A stretch of DNA of 64,000 bases, taken from NCBI GenBank assembly GCA_020632795.1, contig JACKEV010000023.1, positions 11,752-75,751 of the forward strand, read 5' to 3'. Positions 23,708 to 31,321 of this stretch are shown here, piece by piece. The DNA is from Alphaproteobacteria bacterium. Its GTDB lineage: Bacteria > Myxococcota_A > UBA796 > CAJQPC01. The position numbers were made by a program, and so were the translations under genes. Position 1 is the first letter of the stretch. Every line of letters begins with the position of its first letter. The notes under the pieces were generated by a model. The model searched no databases, was not told where the DNA came from, and saw nothing but the letters and a program-made list of their open reading frames with translations.

Positions 23708-24063
23708 GCGCCGTCCCGATCCGGGCCGGAGTCCTCGTCGTCGGCGGCCTCCACCGCGCGGGGCCCGACGTCTTCACGGGGCCGCAGAGCAGCGACCGCG
23801 CGGGGCCCGACGTCCTCACGGGGCCGCAGGGCAGCGACCGCGCGGGGCCCGACGTCCTCACGGGGCCGCAGAGCCTCCACCGCGCGGGGCCCGACGTCCT
23901 CACGGGGGCGCAGAGCCTCCACCGCGCGGGGCCCGACGTCCTCACGGGGGCGCAGGGCCTCCACCACGCGGGGCCCGACGTCCTCACGGGGGCGCAGGGC
24001 CTCCACCGTGCGAGGACCCACATCCCGACCCTTCTTCCGGCCGCCATCACCGCTGGAACTCAT
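23704..24063 (-). CDS. Repetitive RiPP-type precursor peptide (seven 14-residue repeats)
   Basis: 119 residues from ATG 24063, with GGAGG six bases upstream; an upstream start at 24090 lacks a comparable site. After an 11-residue start (MSSSGDGGRKK) come seven units: residues 12-25, 26-39, 40-53, 54-67, 68-81, 82-95 and 96-106. The consensus is REDVGPRAVEALRP; changes are confined to the first unit, an Ala/Val/Thr position and a Glu/Ala position. An acidic tail (ADDEDSGPDRDGA) closes the protein. There is no Cys, Ser or Thr in the consensus, but three Arg, one Asp and two Pro per unit. There is no signal peptide or hydrophobic segment. First gene of an operon with MNIO, arginase-family, methyltransferase, oxygenase and GNAT genes. 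The absence of a long leader suggests multi-core processing. Confidence 0.8.
   Translation of the reverse strand: MSSSGDGGRKKGRDVGPRTVEALRPREDVGPRVVEALRPREDVGPRAVEALRPREDVGPRAVEALRPREDVGPRAVAALRPREDVGPRAVAALRPREDVGPRAVEAADDEDSGPDRDGA
23746..24030 (-). repeat. Seven tandem 42-bp repeats inside precursor gene
   Basis: The DNA repeats every 42 bases; the last unit is cut short at 33 bases. Units are nearly identical at the nucleotide level, including silent positions, which indicates recent homogenisation or slippage. The repeat is in frame and has no spacers, so it is not a CRISPR array. Confidence 0.95.
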
Positions 24064-24108
24064 GGACACCTCCTGGCGGGATGCTACCATCCTCTCCGGT
24101 ATGGTTCG

Positions 24109-24166
24109 GGGCTCCGTGCATGCGCCAGATCATCCGGAGGGATACCCCCAACGTCGCACGGAGCCC
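24109..24166. promoter_or_regulatory. 11-bp inverted repeat in divergent intergenic region
   Basis: GGGCTCCGTGC (24109-24119) and GCACGGAGCCC (24156-24166) are perfect reverse complements separated by 36 bases. They lie in the 146-bp gap between the RiPP-type operon (start 24063) and the divergent hydrolase gene (start 24210). They could be an operator for a dimeric regulator or form a hairpin in the hydrolase 5' leader. No clear sigma-70 boxes were found on either strand. Confidence 0.45.
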
Positions 24167-24209
24167 GATCCAACACAGCCGACTGCGGGCTGAGGTGTTC
24201 AGGATATCG

Positions 24210-25160
24210 GTGAAGTCACGCCGCTCCATCGCCGTCGTCGCCCTGCTCGTCCTCGCCGCCGTCAACGCGGTGGCGTACGCCCACGCCCGCGCCATGCTGA
24301 CCTGGGCCCCCGACGGCGCGCGCACCCCGCCCCCCGAGCAGCTCTCCACCGCCGGGCGCCTGCGCACCCTGCTGCTCGGCGTGCGCATCCCCCGCCCCCG
24401 CCCCACCCGCACGCCGGACACGCTGGGTCTGCCCTTCGAGGCCCACACCCTGACCCCCCCGGGCGAGCCCGCCCTGTCCCTGTGGGAGGTCCCCGTCGAG
24501 GACCCCCGGGGCACGGTGGTCCTCATCCACGGCTACACCGCCGCGAAGGACCAGCTCCTGGAGCTGGCGCCGCCCCTACGGGAGATGGGCTGGCGGGTGG
24601 TGCTCGTCGACCTGCGGGGCTCCGGGGACAGCGGCGGCACCGGCACCACCATCGGGGTCACCGAGGCGCGGGACGTCGCGGCGGTCGCGGCCTGGGCCCC
24701 GCGGCCGGTGGTGCTCTATGGCTTCTCGATGGGCGCCGCCGCCGCCCTGCGCGCGGTCGCCGCCGAGGGCGCCACCCCGGACGGCCTCATCCTGGAGGCG
24801 GTCTTCGACCGGCTGCGCACCACCGTGGGCAACCGCTTCCGCTCGATGGGCCTGCCCGCCCGCCCCGGCGCCGATCTGCTTTTGTTCTGGGGCGGCATCA
24901 TCTCGGGCTTCGACCCCGCCGGACACGCCCCCGTGAGCTACGCCACCCGGGTGCGCGCGCCGACGCTGGTGCTGCACGGGACCGAGGACCCCCGCGCCCA
25001 CCTGGCCGAGGGCCGGGCGGTGTACGACGCGCTGGCAGGCCCGTCCCGCTGGGTGGCGTTCGAAGGCCTGGGGCACGAGCTCTCCGCGGTCGCCCAGCCC
25101 GCGCGGTGGGGGGGCGCGGTGGGGGCCTTCCTGGAGGCGCGGGCGCCGCAGGGCCAATAA
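24210..25160 (+). CDS. Alpha/beta hydrolase with N-terminal membrane anchor
   Basis: GTG 24210 has AGGA five bases upstream and produces a proper anchor (SRRSIAVVALLVLAAVNAVAY); the frame upstream is open but not protein-like. The 316-residue enzyme has the fold's oxyanion region VVLIHGYTAAKD, the nucleophile elbow YGFSMGAA (GxSxG), the acid HGTEDPRAH and the catalytic His in GLGHELS. It looks like a membrane-tethered esterase or peptidase of the BEM46/FrsA-like class, facing the periplasm. It diverges from the RiPP-type operon and could be a peptidase or a resistance function for it, but nothing in the sequence proves this. Confidence 0.82.
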   Translation: MKSRRSIAVVALLVLAAVNAVAYAHARAMLTWAPDGARTPPPEQLSTAGRLRTLLLGVRIPRPRPTRTPDTLGLPFEAHTLTPPGEPALSLWEVPVEDPRGTVVLIHGYTAAKDQLLELAPPLREMGWRVVLVDLRGSGDSGGTGTTIGVTEARDVAAVAAWAPRPVVLYGFSMGAAAALRAVAAEGATPDGLILEAVFDRLRTTVGNRFRSMGLPARPGADLLLFWGGIISGFDPAGHAPVSYATRVRAPTLVLHGTEDPRAHLAEGRAVYDALAGPSRWVAFEGLGHELSAVAQPARWGGAVGAFLEARAPQGQ

Positions 25161-25178
25161 CGAACAGCGTTCGCTTTT
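25161..25178 (+). terminator. Rho-independent terminator candidate
   Basis: CGAAC-AGC-GTTCG starts right after the hydrolase stop codon: a 5-bp perfect stem with a three-base loop, followed by C and four T residues. Short but well placed. Confidence 0.5.
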
Positions 25179-25247
25179 GCGTCATCGCCGCGGTCAGGCC
25201 CGCCGCACCCTCGCAGGTGTACGATCGCCCTCTTCCCTGGAGATCGC

Positions 25248-25898
25248 ATGAAGCGCCTGCTCTTCCTCGCTCTGTTTTCGTGGCTCCTGACCGCCGCGTC
25301 GCCGGCCCACGCGTCAGAGACCCCGTTGCCGATGCCGGTCGCGAAGACCTCGCCGGAGGCCGGCCAGCTCCGCACCCTGCAGGCGGTATGGGCGGGGGGC
25401 TTCGCGGGCAGCGTGTTCGCGCCGGTCCCTCTGCTGGGCGGCGCGTTCATGTCCCTGGTCACGTTCGAGGAGCGCCCGGTCCGCATCGGCCTGACGATGA
25501 CGGAGGCCTTCATGGTGCTCGGGCCACCGGCGATGCTGCTGCCCACCCTCAAGGCGCGACAGATCCGCATCGAGCAGGGCTACCGGGTGGGCCCGGTGCC
25601 GGCGATCATCAGCGGTGGCCTGTGGGGGGTCTCCGTGCTGTCCCTGGCCACCGCCGAGGTGAGCTTTCGCAGCATCGGTCGCGCCGACGACATCGACACC
25701 CAGTTCGGGCTGGCCTTCCTGGGCACCCTGGCGGTGCCGGTCTCGGTGGCCGCCTACGTCGGCTCGGTGGTCAGCGGCACCATCTTCGGGGTGAAGACCT
25801 ACAACCGCCCCAACCCGGACCGCCGACGGGCCTCGGTGGGCCTGGTCCCGGTGCTGAGCCGGGAGCGGCCCGGGGCGGCCCTGGTGGTGGTGTTCTGA
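25248..25898 (+). CDS. Exported/membrane protein of unknown function
   Basis: 216 residues beginning with a signal peptide (MKRLLFLALFSWLLTAASPAHA). Three or four moderately hydrophobic Gly/Val-rich stretches follow (VWAGGFAGSVFAPVPLLGGAF, VGPVPAIISGGLWGVSVLSL, FLGTLAVPVSVAAYVGSVVSG), so it may be a small integral membrane protein or lie in the outer membrane. GGAG precedes ATG 25248. The family is not recognised; it converges with the SHOCT-domain gene with only seven bases between the stops. Confidence 0.65.
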   Translation: MKRLLFLALFSWLLTAASPAHASETPLPMPVAKTSPEAGQLRTLQAVWAGGFAGSVFAPVPLLGGAFMSLVTFEERPVRIGLTMTEAFMVLGPPAMLLPTLKARQIRIEQGYRVGPVPAIISGGLWGVSVLSLATAEVSFRSIGRADDIDTQFGLAFLGTLAVPVSVAAYVGSVVSGTIFGVKTYNRPNPDRRRASVGLVPVLSRERPGAALVVVF

Positions 25899-25905
25899 CC
25901 CGCCG

Positions 25906-26577
25906 TCAGATCTCCGAGAGCACCCGCTCCTTGGTGGCGTCGTACTCGGACTGCTCGATCAGCCCCTCGTCCAGCAGCGCCTTGAGGCGGCGCAGGCGGG
26001 CGACCGGGTCCTCGGGGGGCGCAGGCGCGGCCGCGGGGGCCTCGGCCTTCTGCTCGGCGGCGGCGGCCTCGGCCATGCCCCGGGCCTCGGCGCTGCGCAT
26101 CTTCTCCGGTCGGAAGTCCTTCTTCGCGCGCGCGACGGTCTCCTTGTAGACCTGCTTCATGCGCTCCCGGGACAGCTCGCGGCCCTGGAAGTGTTCGCGG
26201 GCCACGGTACCGATCGCGATGGTGGAGGCATACATCAACGGCGCCCCCAGGAGCCCCCCGAGGCCGGGCAGCAGCACCTTGGCGGCGGTGGTCGCGAGCT
26301 GACTGGCCCCCAGGGAGAGCCCCACGGTCGCCCCGATGCGCAGCAGCAGCTCGGTGGCGTTGTCCCGGGTGACCTCCTCGCCGTAGATCTGGCCGATGCC
26401 CATGACCATGCCGACGTGGATGGGCATGACGCCGATCACCTCGCTGCCGGGCAGGGGCAGCAGGGTCAGCGCGGCGACCGCGTAGCCACACTTCTCGGCG
26501 AGGGCCTGGGCGGCGGCCTCGCGCTCGGACTCGGGGACGTGCTGGCCGACGATCTCTTCGAAGATCTGTTGGAACAT
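25906..26577 (-). CDS. Membrane-associated protein with C-terminal SHOCT domain
   Basis: 223 residues. The first 130 residues carry hydrophobic stretches (CGYAVAALTLLPLPGSEVIG, GATVGLSLGASQLATTAAKVL, LLGAPLMYASTIAIGTVA) resembling the helical DUF697/YcjF-like channel-type domain that accompanies small GTPases, a loose match. An Ala/Glu/Pro-rich linker leads to a SHOCT module at the end (DPVARLRRLKALLDEGLIEQ then SEYDATKERVLSEI), a short helical oligomerisation unit. Monocistronic, downstream of a 32-bp gap from the DUF1501 operon end. Function unknown. Confidence 0.72.
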   Translation of the reverse strand: MFQQIFEEIVGQHVPESEREAAAQALAEKCGYAVAALTLLPLPGSEVIGVMPIHVGMVMGIGQIYGEEVTRDNATELLLRIGATVGLSLGASQLATTAAKVLLPGLGGLLGAPLMYASTIAIGTVAREHFQGRELSRERMKQVYKETVARAKKDFRPEKMRSAEARGMAEAAAAEQKAEAPAAAPAPPEDPVARLRRLKALLDEGLIEQSEYDATKERVLSEI

Positions 26578-26609
26578 GGGGTTCTCCCTGGACGTGGAGG
26601 GATCCTAAC

Positions 26610-28112
26610 TCAACCCTTGATCACCGGGATCGTCTCCTGCCCGTCGAACTGCACGTCGAGCACGTCGAGCAGCGCCCCGAACACCGGCTCCTCGGCCGGG
26701 GGCAGGCGCGCGTCGGAGAACAGCGGGTCCTCGCCAGGGCCCAGCTCGGAGAAGGGGGTCGGCGCGCCGGTGTCGGGGTCGAAGCCGCAGATGAAGCCGT
26801 TGTTCGGGTCGGGCTCGCCCAGGGACTGGTTGCCCGCCAGCATCGGGCTGACCGCCAGCAGGCCGTTGTTGAGGTGGTGCCCGGTGCCGAAGCGGCCCCC
26901 GGTGTCCCACTTGTCCCGCCCGAACTCGGTCGCGAAGACGATCATCGTGCGGTCCCACAGGGTCTGGCCGGTGGGCTGGCCGTCCGGGTCCAGGTGCTCG
27001 CTGGCCTCCAGGAGCCGGATCAGGCGATCGGTGGTGTCCAGCACCCGATCCCAGTGGGTGGCCTGGGCGCTCTTGTGGTCGTTGTGGGACTGGTCGAAGG
27101 CCAGGAAGCCGTCGGTGCCGGGCTCCACCAGGGTCATCGCGGCGCTGGACTGCGTCTTGATGAGCAGGTAGGCCAGCGCGGCCTGGGCCTGGAGCCGGTC
27201 CCGGGCGATGCCCGAGGTGTTCGCCGGGAAGGAGTCGGGCAGGGCGCTGCGGACGCGGTCGACCTCCTCGCTGGGCTCGATGCCCCACTCCGAGAGGGGC
27301 AGGGCCTCGCCCAGGTCAGGCACGAAGAGCAGGCGGCGGATGAGGTCGTCGACCTCAAGCTGCGGATCGACGGTCTGCCGACTCCACAGGAGATCCCGGC
27401 GGATGCGGCTGTTGGCGAAGGTGCGTCCGAAGGGGGAGAGGTCCTCCAGGGTGCCGTCCCGCAGGGCCCGGGTGCGGGCCATCATCGCGGTGCGCACGTC
27501 GGGGTCCTGGGCGGGGGTGTCGCCCAGGGGCAGCACGCCGGCCTCGCCGTGGGTGGAGAAGGCGAAGGTCACCGGGTTGGTGACGATCTCGGCGCGGTAG
27601 CGCGGGTCGAGGGCGGGGTCGACGCCGGGCACGGTGAACCCGCCCCGGCCCATGTTGACGTTGGGCAGGGGCATGCCCGCCCCGTAGACCGCCGCGACCG
27701 ACTCGGCGAGGGTGCGCCCGTTGAACACGTCGCGGCCGTTGATGGCGCGGGCCTGGGCGACCCAGTGGTTCACCGAGGAGGACTGGGTGCCCATCACCAC
27801 GGTCTGGTCGGCGTAGCGCTCCAGGAAGGCCTTGGGCGTGGAGCGGTCCACGCAGCGGATGTTGCTGCCCGAGGGGTGAACGGTGTCGTAGCCGATGACC
27901 GTGCCCCGGTTGGGGTCGCTGACCACCTCGTTCTGGTTCAGGGGCATGAAGCAGTCGAGCATCGACGCGCCGCCGAAGCAGCCCAGGATGACGAGGTACC
28001 GGGGCCCGTCGTCGTCGGCGCGGGCGGCGCGCCAGAGCGCCCGGCCGCCCACGGCTCCGGTCGCCCCCGCAGCGAGCGCGCCCTTCAGCAGAGATCGGCG
28101 GGTCCACGACAT
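26610..28112 (-). CDS. DUF1501 family protein with Tat signal
   Basis: 500 residues from ATG 28112; the frame stays open to 28169 but the Tat leader fixes the start. RRSLLKG at residues 5-11 followed by a hydrophobic stretch is a twin-arginine signal, implying export of a folded, possibly metal-bound protein. The body is DUF1501 (alkaline-phosphatase-like fold): YLVILGCFGGASMLDCFMP, VVMGTQSSSVNHWVAQARA, FLAFDQSHNDHKSAQATHW and MIVFATEFGRDKWDTGGRF. Such proteins are abundant in Planctomycetes and Myxobacteria and usually pair with a partner encoding cytochrome-like or DUF1800 domains, as here. Last gene of a four-gene surface operon; its start overlaps the upstream stop (TGATG). Confidence 0.88.
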   Translation of the reverse strand: MSWTRRSLLKGALAAGATGAVGGRALWRAARADDDGPRYLVILGCFGGASMLDCFMPLNQNEVVSDPNRGTVIGYDTVHPSGSNIRCVDRSTPKAFLERYADQTVVMGTQSSSVNHWVAQARAINGRDVFNGRTLAESVAAVYGAGMPLPNVNMGRGGFTVPGVDPALDPRYRAEIVTNPVTFAFSTHGEAGVLPLGDTPAQDPDVRTAMMARTRALRDGTLEDLSPFGRTFANSRIRRDLLWSRQTVDPQLEVDDLIRRLLFVPDLGEALPLSEWGIEPSEEVDRVRSALPDSFPANTSGIARDRLQAQAALAYLLIKTQSSAAMTLVEPGTDGFLAFDQSHNDHKSAQATHWDRVLDTTDRLIRLLEASEHLDPDGQPTGQTLWDRTMIVFATEFGRDKWDTGGRFGTGHHLNNGLLAVSPMLAGNQSLGEPDPNNGFICGFDPDTGAPTPFSELGPGEDPLFSDARLPPAEEPVFGALLDVLDVQFDGQETIPVIKG

Positions 28113-28729
28113 CAGTACAGCAGAGCCTCCGTGCTGGTGCCCAGGGCGAAGCAGGACATCAGGGCCCACTCGGCGTTGCCGCCGCCGTCCTCGACCACCC
28201 CGGCGTGCAGGCCCACCAGGGCGTCGCGCTCCTCGGGCTCGGGGTCGCGGCCGAGCATGCGGCGGTAGAGGGTGGCGGCCTGGGCTTCGGCCTGGGCGAC
28301 CTCCAGGGTGTCGCCGTCCAGCGGGATCTCCGCGAAGACCACGGGGGCCTCGGCGGCGCGGTCCAGCGCCAGGCGGTTCCAGCAGGCCTGGAGCACCATG
28401 CGCTCAATGGCCAGCCCGGTGGTGACCGAGAGCGCGTCGACCGGCTCGAAGATGCCGTTGGCGATGGACACCCCGCCCAGGGGCACGGCGTGCAGGTCCG
28501 CGCAGTCGTAGAGCCCGGTCTCCCGGCAGATCTGGTCCTCGGTCAGGGAGAGCGCGCCCTGGAGGTCCAGGGAGACCTGCCGCCAGCGCTTGAGGCGCAG
28601 GTCCGCGCGCACGGAGGGCTCCGCGCCGGTCCAGTCCGGCCCGTCGTCGACCACCTCGGGAGGGTCGCTGTCGGCGGGGGGCGTCTCGCAGGCCCCGAGC
28701 AGCAGCACGGCCAGCAGCAGGCGGCTCAT
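28112..28729 (-). CDS. Lipoprotein of DUF1501 operon
   Basis: 205 residues from ATG 28729. MSRLLLAVLLLGAC is a lipobox with Cys14, followed by an acidic linker (PPADSDPPEVVDD). The rest is helical, with SLDLQGALSLTEDQICRETG and LYRRMLGRDPEPEERDALVG; the second segment resembles the short helical units found in DUF1549/DUF1585-type companions of c-type cytochrome proteins. Coupled to both neighbours (ATGA upstream, TGATG downstream). Probably an outer-membrane-anchored subunit of a complex with the DUF1501 and heme proteins. Confidence 0.75.
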   Translation of the reverse strand: MSRLLLAVLLLGACETPPADSDPPEVVDDGPDWTGAEPSVRADLRLKRWRQVSLDLQGALSLTEDQICRETGLYDCADLHAVPLGGVSIANGIFEPVDALSVTTGLAIERMVLQACWNRLALDRAAEAPVVFAEIPLDGDTLEVAQAEAQAATLYRRMLGRDPEPEERDALVGLHAGVVEDGGGNAEWALMSCFALGTSTEALLY

Positions 28730-30087
28730 GGGGTCCCGTAGGCGTCGAGGGTGATGAAGAGGCCGAGCATGGACTCGACGTTGCGGCCGTTGTCCCGGAA
28801 GTCGGTCCACAGGGCGTCGAACTCGCCCTGCTCGCAGGAGTAGGGGTCGCGGCGCATCAGGTAGCGCCAGAACAGCCCCGTGATGTTGCGGGAGAAGTCG
28901 TCGGAGGCCACCGCCGCCTGCACCCAGTCCTCGGGGCCGTCGATGGGCGCGCCGAAGATCCAGCCCTCGGTGGTGGGCAGGATGTCGGCGGCGCGATCGT
29001 CCAGGTAGATCGCGGTGGTGTCGCCCTCCAGGTCGATGCCGTTGTACCGGGCCCAGGGGTAGCTCAGAGCGTCGAGGGTGGTGTGGCAGCCCGCGCAGCC
29101 CTCCTGCCAGACGCCCCGGTCGTCGACGTCGCGGGGGGCGTCCCAGCTGTAGAGGCCGTCCAGCTCGTCGATGGAGTAGAGGCCCTCGGAGCGGGCGATG
29201 TCCAGGCCCAGGAGCTGGCGGTACCAGTGGGCGGCCAGGGTGCGGGGCACGGCCGAGAACATGACGTTCATGGCCAGGGAGTAGCGGGTGGTGATCAGCC
29301 CGTAGCGGTCCTCGGCGGCGAGGGGCTGGGCGTAGGTCTCCAGGCTGTCCCGGGGCTCGTCGATGGCGACGAGCACGCCGCTGCCGGAGGGCTCCTCGAC
29401 CACCAGGTAGTCCGCGAGCATCAGGTCGGCGGCGTCGCGGTCGCCGCTCAGGGCGTAGGACCACAGGCGCAGGTCCCACTCCCAGTTGCCGAGGATGTTG
29501 ACGTCGGTGGCCGGGCCGATGGGGCGCACCGCGCGCACACCCATCTCGCGCAGCACGTCGCGCCAGTAGGGGGACTGGAGGCAGAGGCCCAGGACCTCCT
29601 GCAGGGCGGCGTCGGGGTCGGTGGCCTCGGCGAAGGCGGCGCGCTCGTCGTAGCGGGGGCTGCGCCCGCAGAAGTCGAGCATCACCCGGCGGAAGGCGAA
29701 GTCGTGGTCGTAGGCGCCGACGCTGTAGTGCTTGTTGTCGAAGGTGGTCTGGGTGCTGCACTCGGGCTCGATCGTGCTGTCGAAGCCCGGCCAGGAGCCG
29801 GCGTCCAGCTCGTCGACGTTGCTCACGCCGTCGCCGTCGGCGTCGTCGAAGGCGATGGCCTCCAGGGCGGCGGGCAGGGCGAGGGCGAAGTCATCCCCCT
29901 CCAGGGCGTCGGCGAGGGCGGCGCCGTAGGGGTTGTGGGCCGGCGGGCCGCTCTCGGCGTGGCACATCGTGCAGGACACGGTGGACGAGACGCAGAACGG
30001 GGTGTCCGCGTAGGTCTCGCAGAACAGCGCGGGGGCCTCGGGCCGGGCCCAGGCGCTCGCCGACAGGACCAGCAGCAGCGCGCTCAC
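28726..30087 (-). CDS. Exported protein with two c-type heme motifs
   Basis: GTG 30087 overlaps the upstream lipoprotein stop (GTGA) and begins a signal peptide (VSALLLVLSASAWA). 453 residues. CTMCH lies near residue 40 and CAGCH in the middle, two potential covalent heme sites. Between them is a Ca-binding-like loop (DDADGDGVSNVDELDAG) and a helical region; the segment around LAAHWYRQLLGLDIA and the second heme resembles DUF1588/DUF1592-type proteins of Planctomycete and Myxobacterial cytochrome systems. It probably works with the DUF1501 protein in the periplasm or at the cell surface in oxidative breakdown of a polymer or in electron transfer; the actual substrate is unknown. Confidence 0.78.
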   Translation of the reverse strand: MSALLLVLSASAWARPEAPALFCETYADTPFCVSSTVSCTMCHAESGPPAHNPYGAALADALEGDDFALALPAALEAIAFDDADGDGVSNVDELDAGSWPGFDSTIEPECSTQTTFDNKHYSVGAYDHDFAFRRVMLDFCGRSPRYDERAAFAEATDPDAALQEVLGLCLQSPYWRDVLREMGVRAVRPIGPATDVNILGNWEWDLRLWSYALSGDRDAADLMLADYLVVEEPSGSGVLVAIDEPRDSLETYAQPLAAEDRYGLITTRYSLAMNVMFSAVPRTLAAHWYRQLLGLDIARSEGLYSIDELDGLYSWDAPRDVDDRGVWQEGCAGCHTTLDALSYPWARYNGIDLEGDTTAIYLDDRAADILPTTEGWIFGAPIDGPEDWVQAAVASDDFSRNITGLFWRYLMRRDPYSCEQGEFDALWTDFRDNGRNVESMLGLFITLDAYGTP

Positions 30088-30800
30088 CCGTAGCTGGCCC
30101 CCTCCGGCGCGCAGAGGCCGGTGAAGCCGAGGTCGAAGCAGGTCTGGCCGATCGGGCAGGTGCTGTCGTCGGGCACGCAGAGCAGCGCGCAGCTCGGGTG
30201 GTCCAGGCCGACGTCGTAGCAGATCGTGGTCACCCCGGAGGTGCCGGCGGGCGGGGGCGGGCAGGAGCCGTCGTCGCACCAGGGCAGGCAGGCGCCCTCG
30301 TCGATGCCCAGGTAGTCGCCGCCGAAGCAGGAGGACGCCTCGGGGCAGTCGGTGCCGTCGACGTTGGGGTGGGAGCAGGTCCCGTAGAAGCCCGCGGAGC
30401 CGTAGGGCTCGCCCGCGCAGAGGGAGAGGCCGTCCTCGGGGGGCTCGGGCATGCAGTCGAGGGCCTCGGGGCAGGAGTCCGGCTCGCCGCAGGCCCGCGC
30501 GCAGCGGCCGTTGGTCATGCACTGCGTCTCGAAGGGCAACGCACCGTCGAGGTCGCAGGCCGGGTCGGCGGGCTCCAGCGGGTCGCAGGGCGGGGCGCAG
30601 TACAGGCCGCCGAAGCCGGGGACCGTGGTGCAGGCCGCACCCGCGTCGCACTCGGCGTCGCTCACGCAGGGGACGTAGGCCGACCCCATCCATGGGAGGT
30701 AGCCGTCGTCCGCGGGGGCGGTGTCGACGACCGGGTCGGGGTCGGGGTCGGGCTCGCTGGCGGGGGTGCAGGCGAGGACGAGGGCGAGGAGGGGCAGCAT
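30084..30800 (-). CDS. Cys-rich lipoprotein, first gene of DUF1501 operon
   Basis: 238 residues. MLPLLALVLAC places lipidated Cys11, followed by a Pro/Asp linker (PASEPDPDPDPVVD). The remainder has more than twenty Cys in short repeating loops (CVSDAECDAGAACTTVPG, CMTNGRCARACGEPDSCPEA, CPIGQTCFDLGFTGLC), a disulfide-knotted surface-domain style frequent in Myxobacterial lipoproteins. No enzyme motif. It leads a tightly coupled four-gene unit and is probably the outermost or recognition component. Confidence 0.75.
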   Translation of the reverse strand: MLPLLALVLACTPASEPDPDPDPVVDTAPADDGYLPWMGSAYVPCVSDAECDAGAACTTVPGFGGLYCAPPCDPLEPADPACDLDGALPFETQCMTNGRCARACGEPDSCPEALDCMPEPPEDGLSLCAGEPYGSAGFYGTCSHPNVDGTDCPEASSCFGGDYLGIDEGACLPWCDDGSCPPPPAGTSGVTTICYDVGLDHPSCALLCVPDDSTCPIGQTCFDLGFTGLCAPEGASYG

Positions 30801-30929
30801 GAGGGGGCATTCTACCCGAAGGTCGATGGTGTCGAGGTCTTGGATGGGGTGATGGGGGTCAGGAAGATGTCATCGGTGTCTTGGGAGCGCGGTCGGCTCG
30901 ATCTTCTCGATCCTGGAGGCGTCGTCGGG

Positions 30930-31088
30930 AGGGCGTCGGCGCTGGTGCTCGGTGCTGGTGCTCGGTGGACGCTCGACGCGCGGGACGTCGGCGGGCGGGC
31001 GTCGGCGCTGGTGCTCGGTGGGCGCTCGGGACGTCGGCGGCGGGCGGGCGTCGGCGCTGGTGCTCGGTGGACGCTCGACGCTCGGAAC
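30930..31088 (+). repeat. Degenerate tandem repeat, about 50-66 bp period, three copies
   Basis: The element GGGCGTCGGCGCTGGTGCTC recurs at about 30931, 30997 and 31047, followed each time by GGTG and a variant of GACGCTCGACGC or GCGCTCGGGAC. Spacing is irregular and one copy contains an internal doubling of GCTGGTGCTCGGT. Not coding. Confidence 0.65.
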
Positions 31089-31132
31089 GGCGTCGTCACC
31101 CGAAGCACCGCCCCTGCGCCCTGGACGGCTCC

Positions 31133-31258
31133 GTGGGGCTCCACCCGGGGACCGTTCGTCGGTCCCCGTCCGGGGGACCTCCTCTCTCGTCTTCGCATCG
31201 GCCTTCGTTCGTCCGAGAACTCCCGGCCTCGCTCAGGCGTCCCCGGATGGAGCCCCAC
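31133..31258 (+). ncRNA. Long imperfect inverted repeat, possible structured RNA or mobile relic
   Basis: The first arm at 31133-31152 and the second at 31239-31258 pair at 19 of 20 positions (only 31144/31247 mismatched). Inside the left arm region, GGGGACC (31147-31153), GGTCCCC (31161-31167) and GGGGACC (31173-31179) offer alternative hairpins that exclude part of the long stem. This could be a structured RNA, a repetitive extragenic element or a MITE-like relic; no flanking target duplication was recognised. Confidence 0.4.
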
Positions 31259-31321
31259 TGCGCCTGCGGGCTTCGGGGCTGTTCGCGACCTCGGAGCGTA
31301 GTCCCCGGAGGCTCCTGGCGC

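Noticed and set aside
23746..24030. Possible CRISPR array or minisatellite
   Set aside because: The 42-bp repeats are contiguous without spacers, in frame, and sit behind a good ribosome-binding site in a tightly coupled operon.
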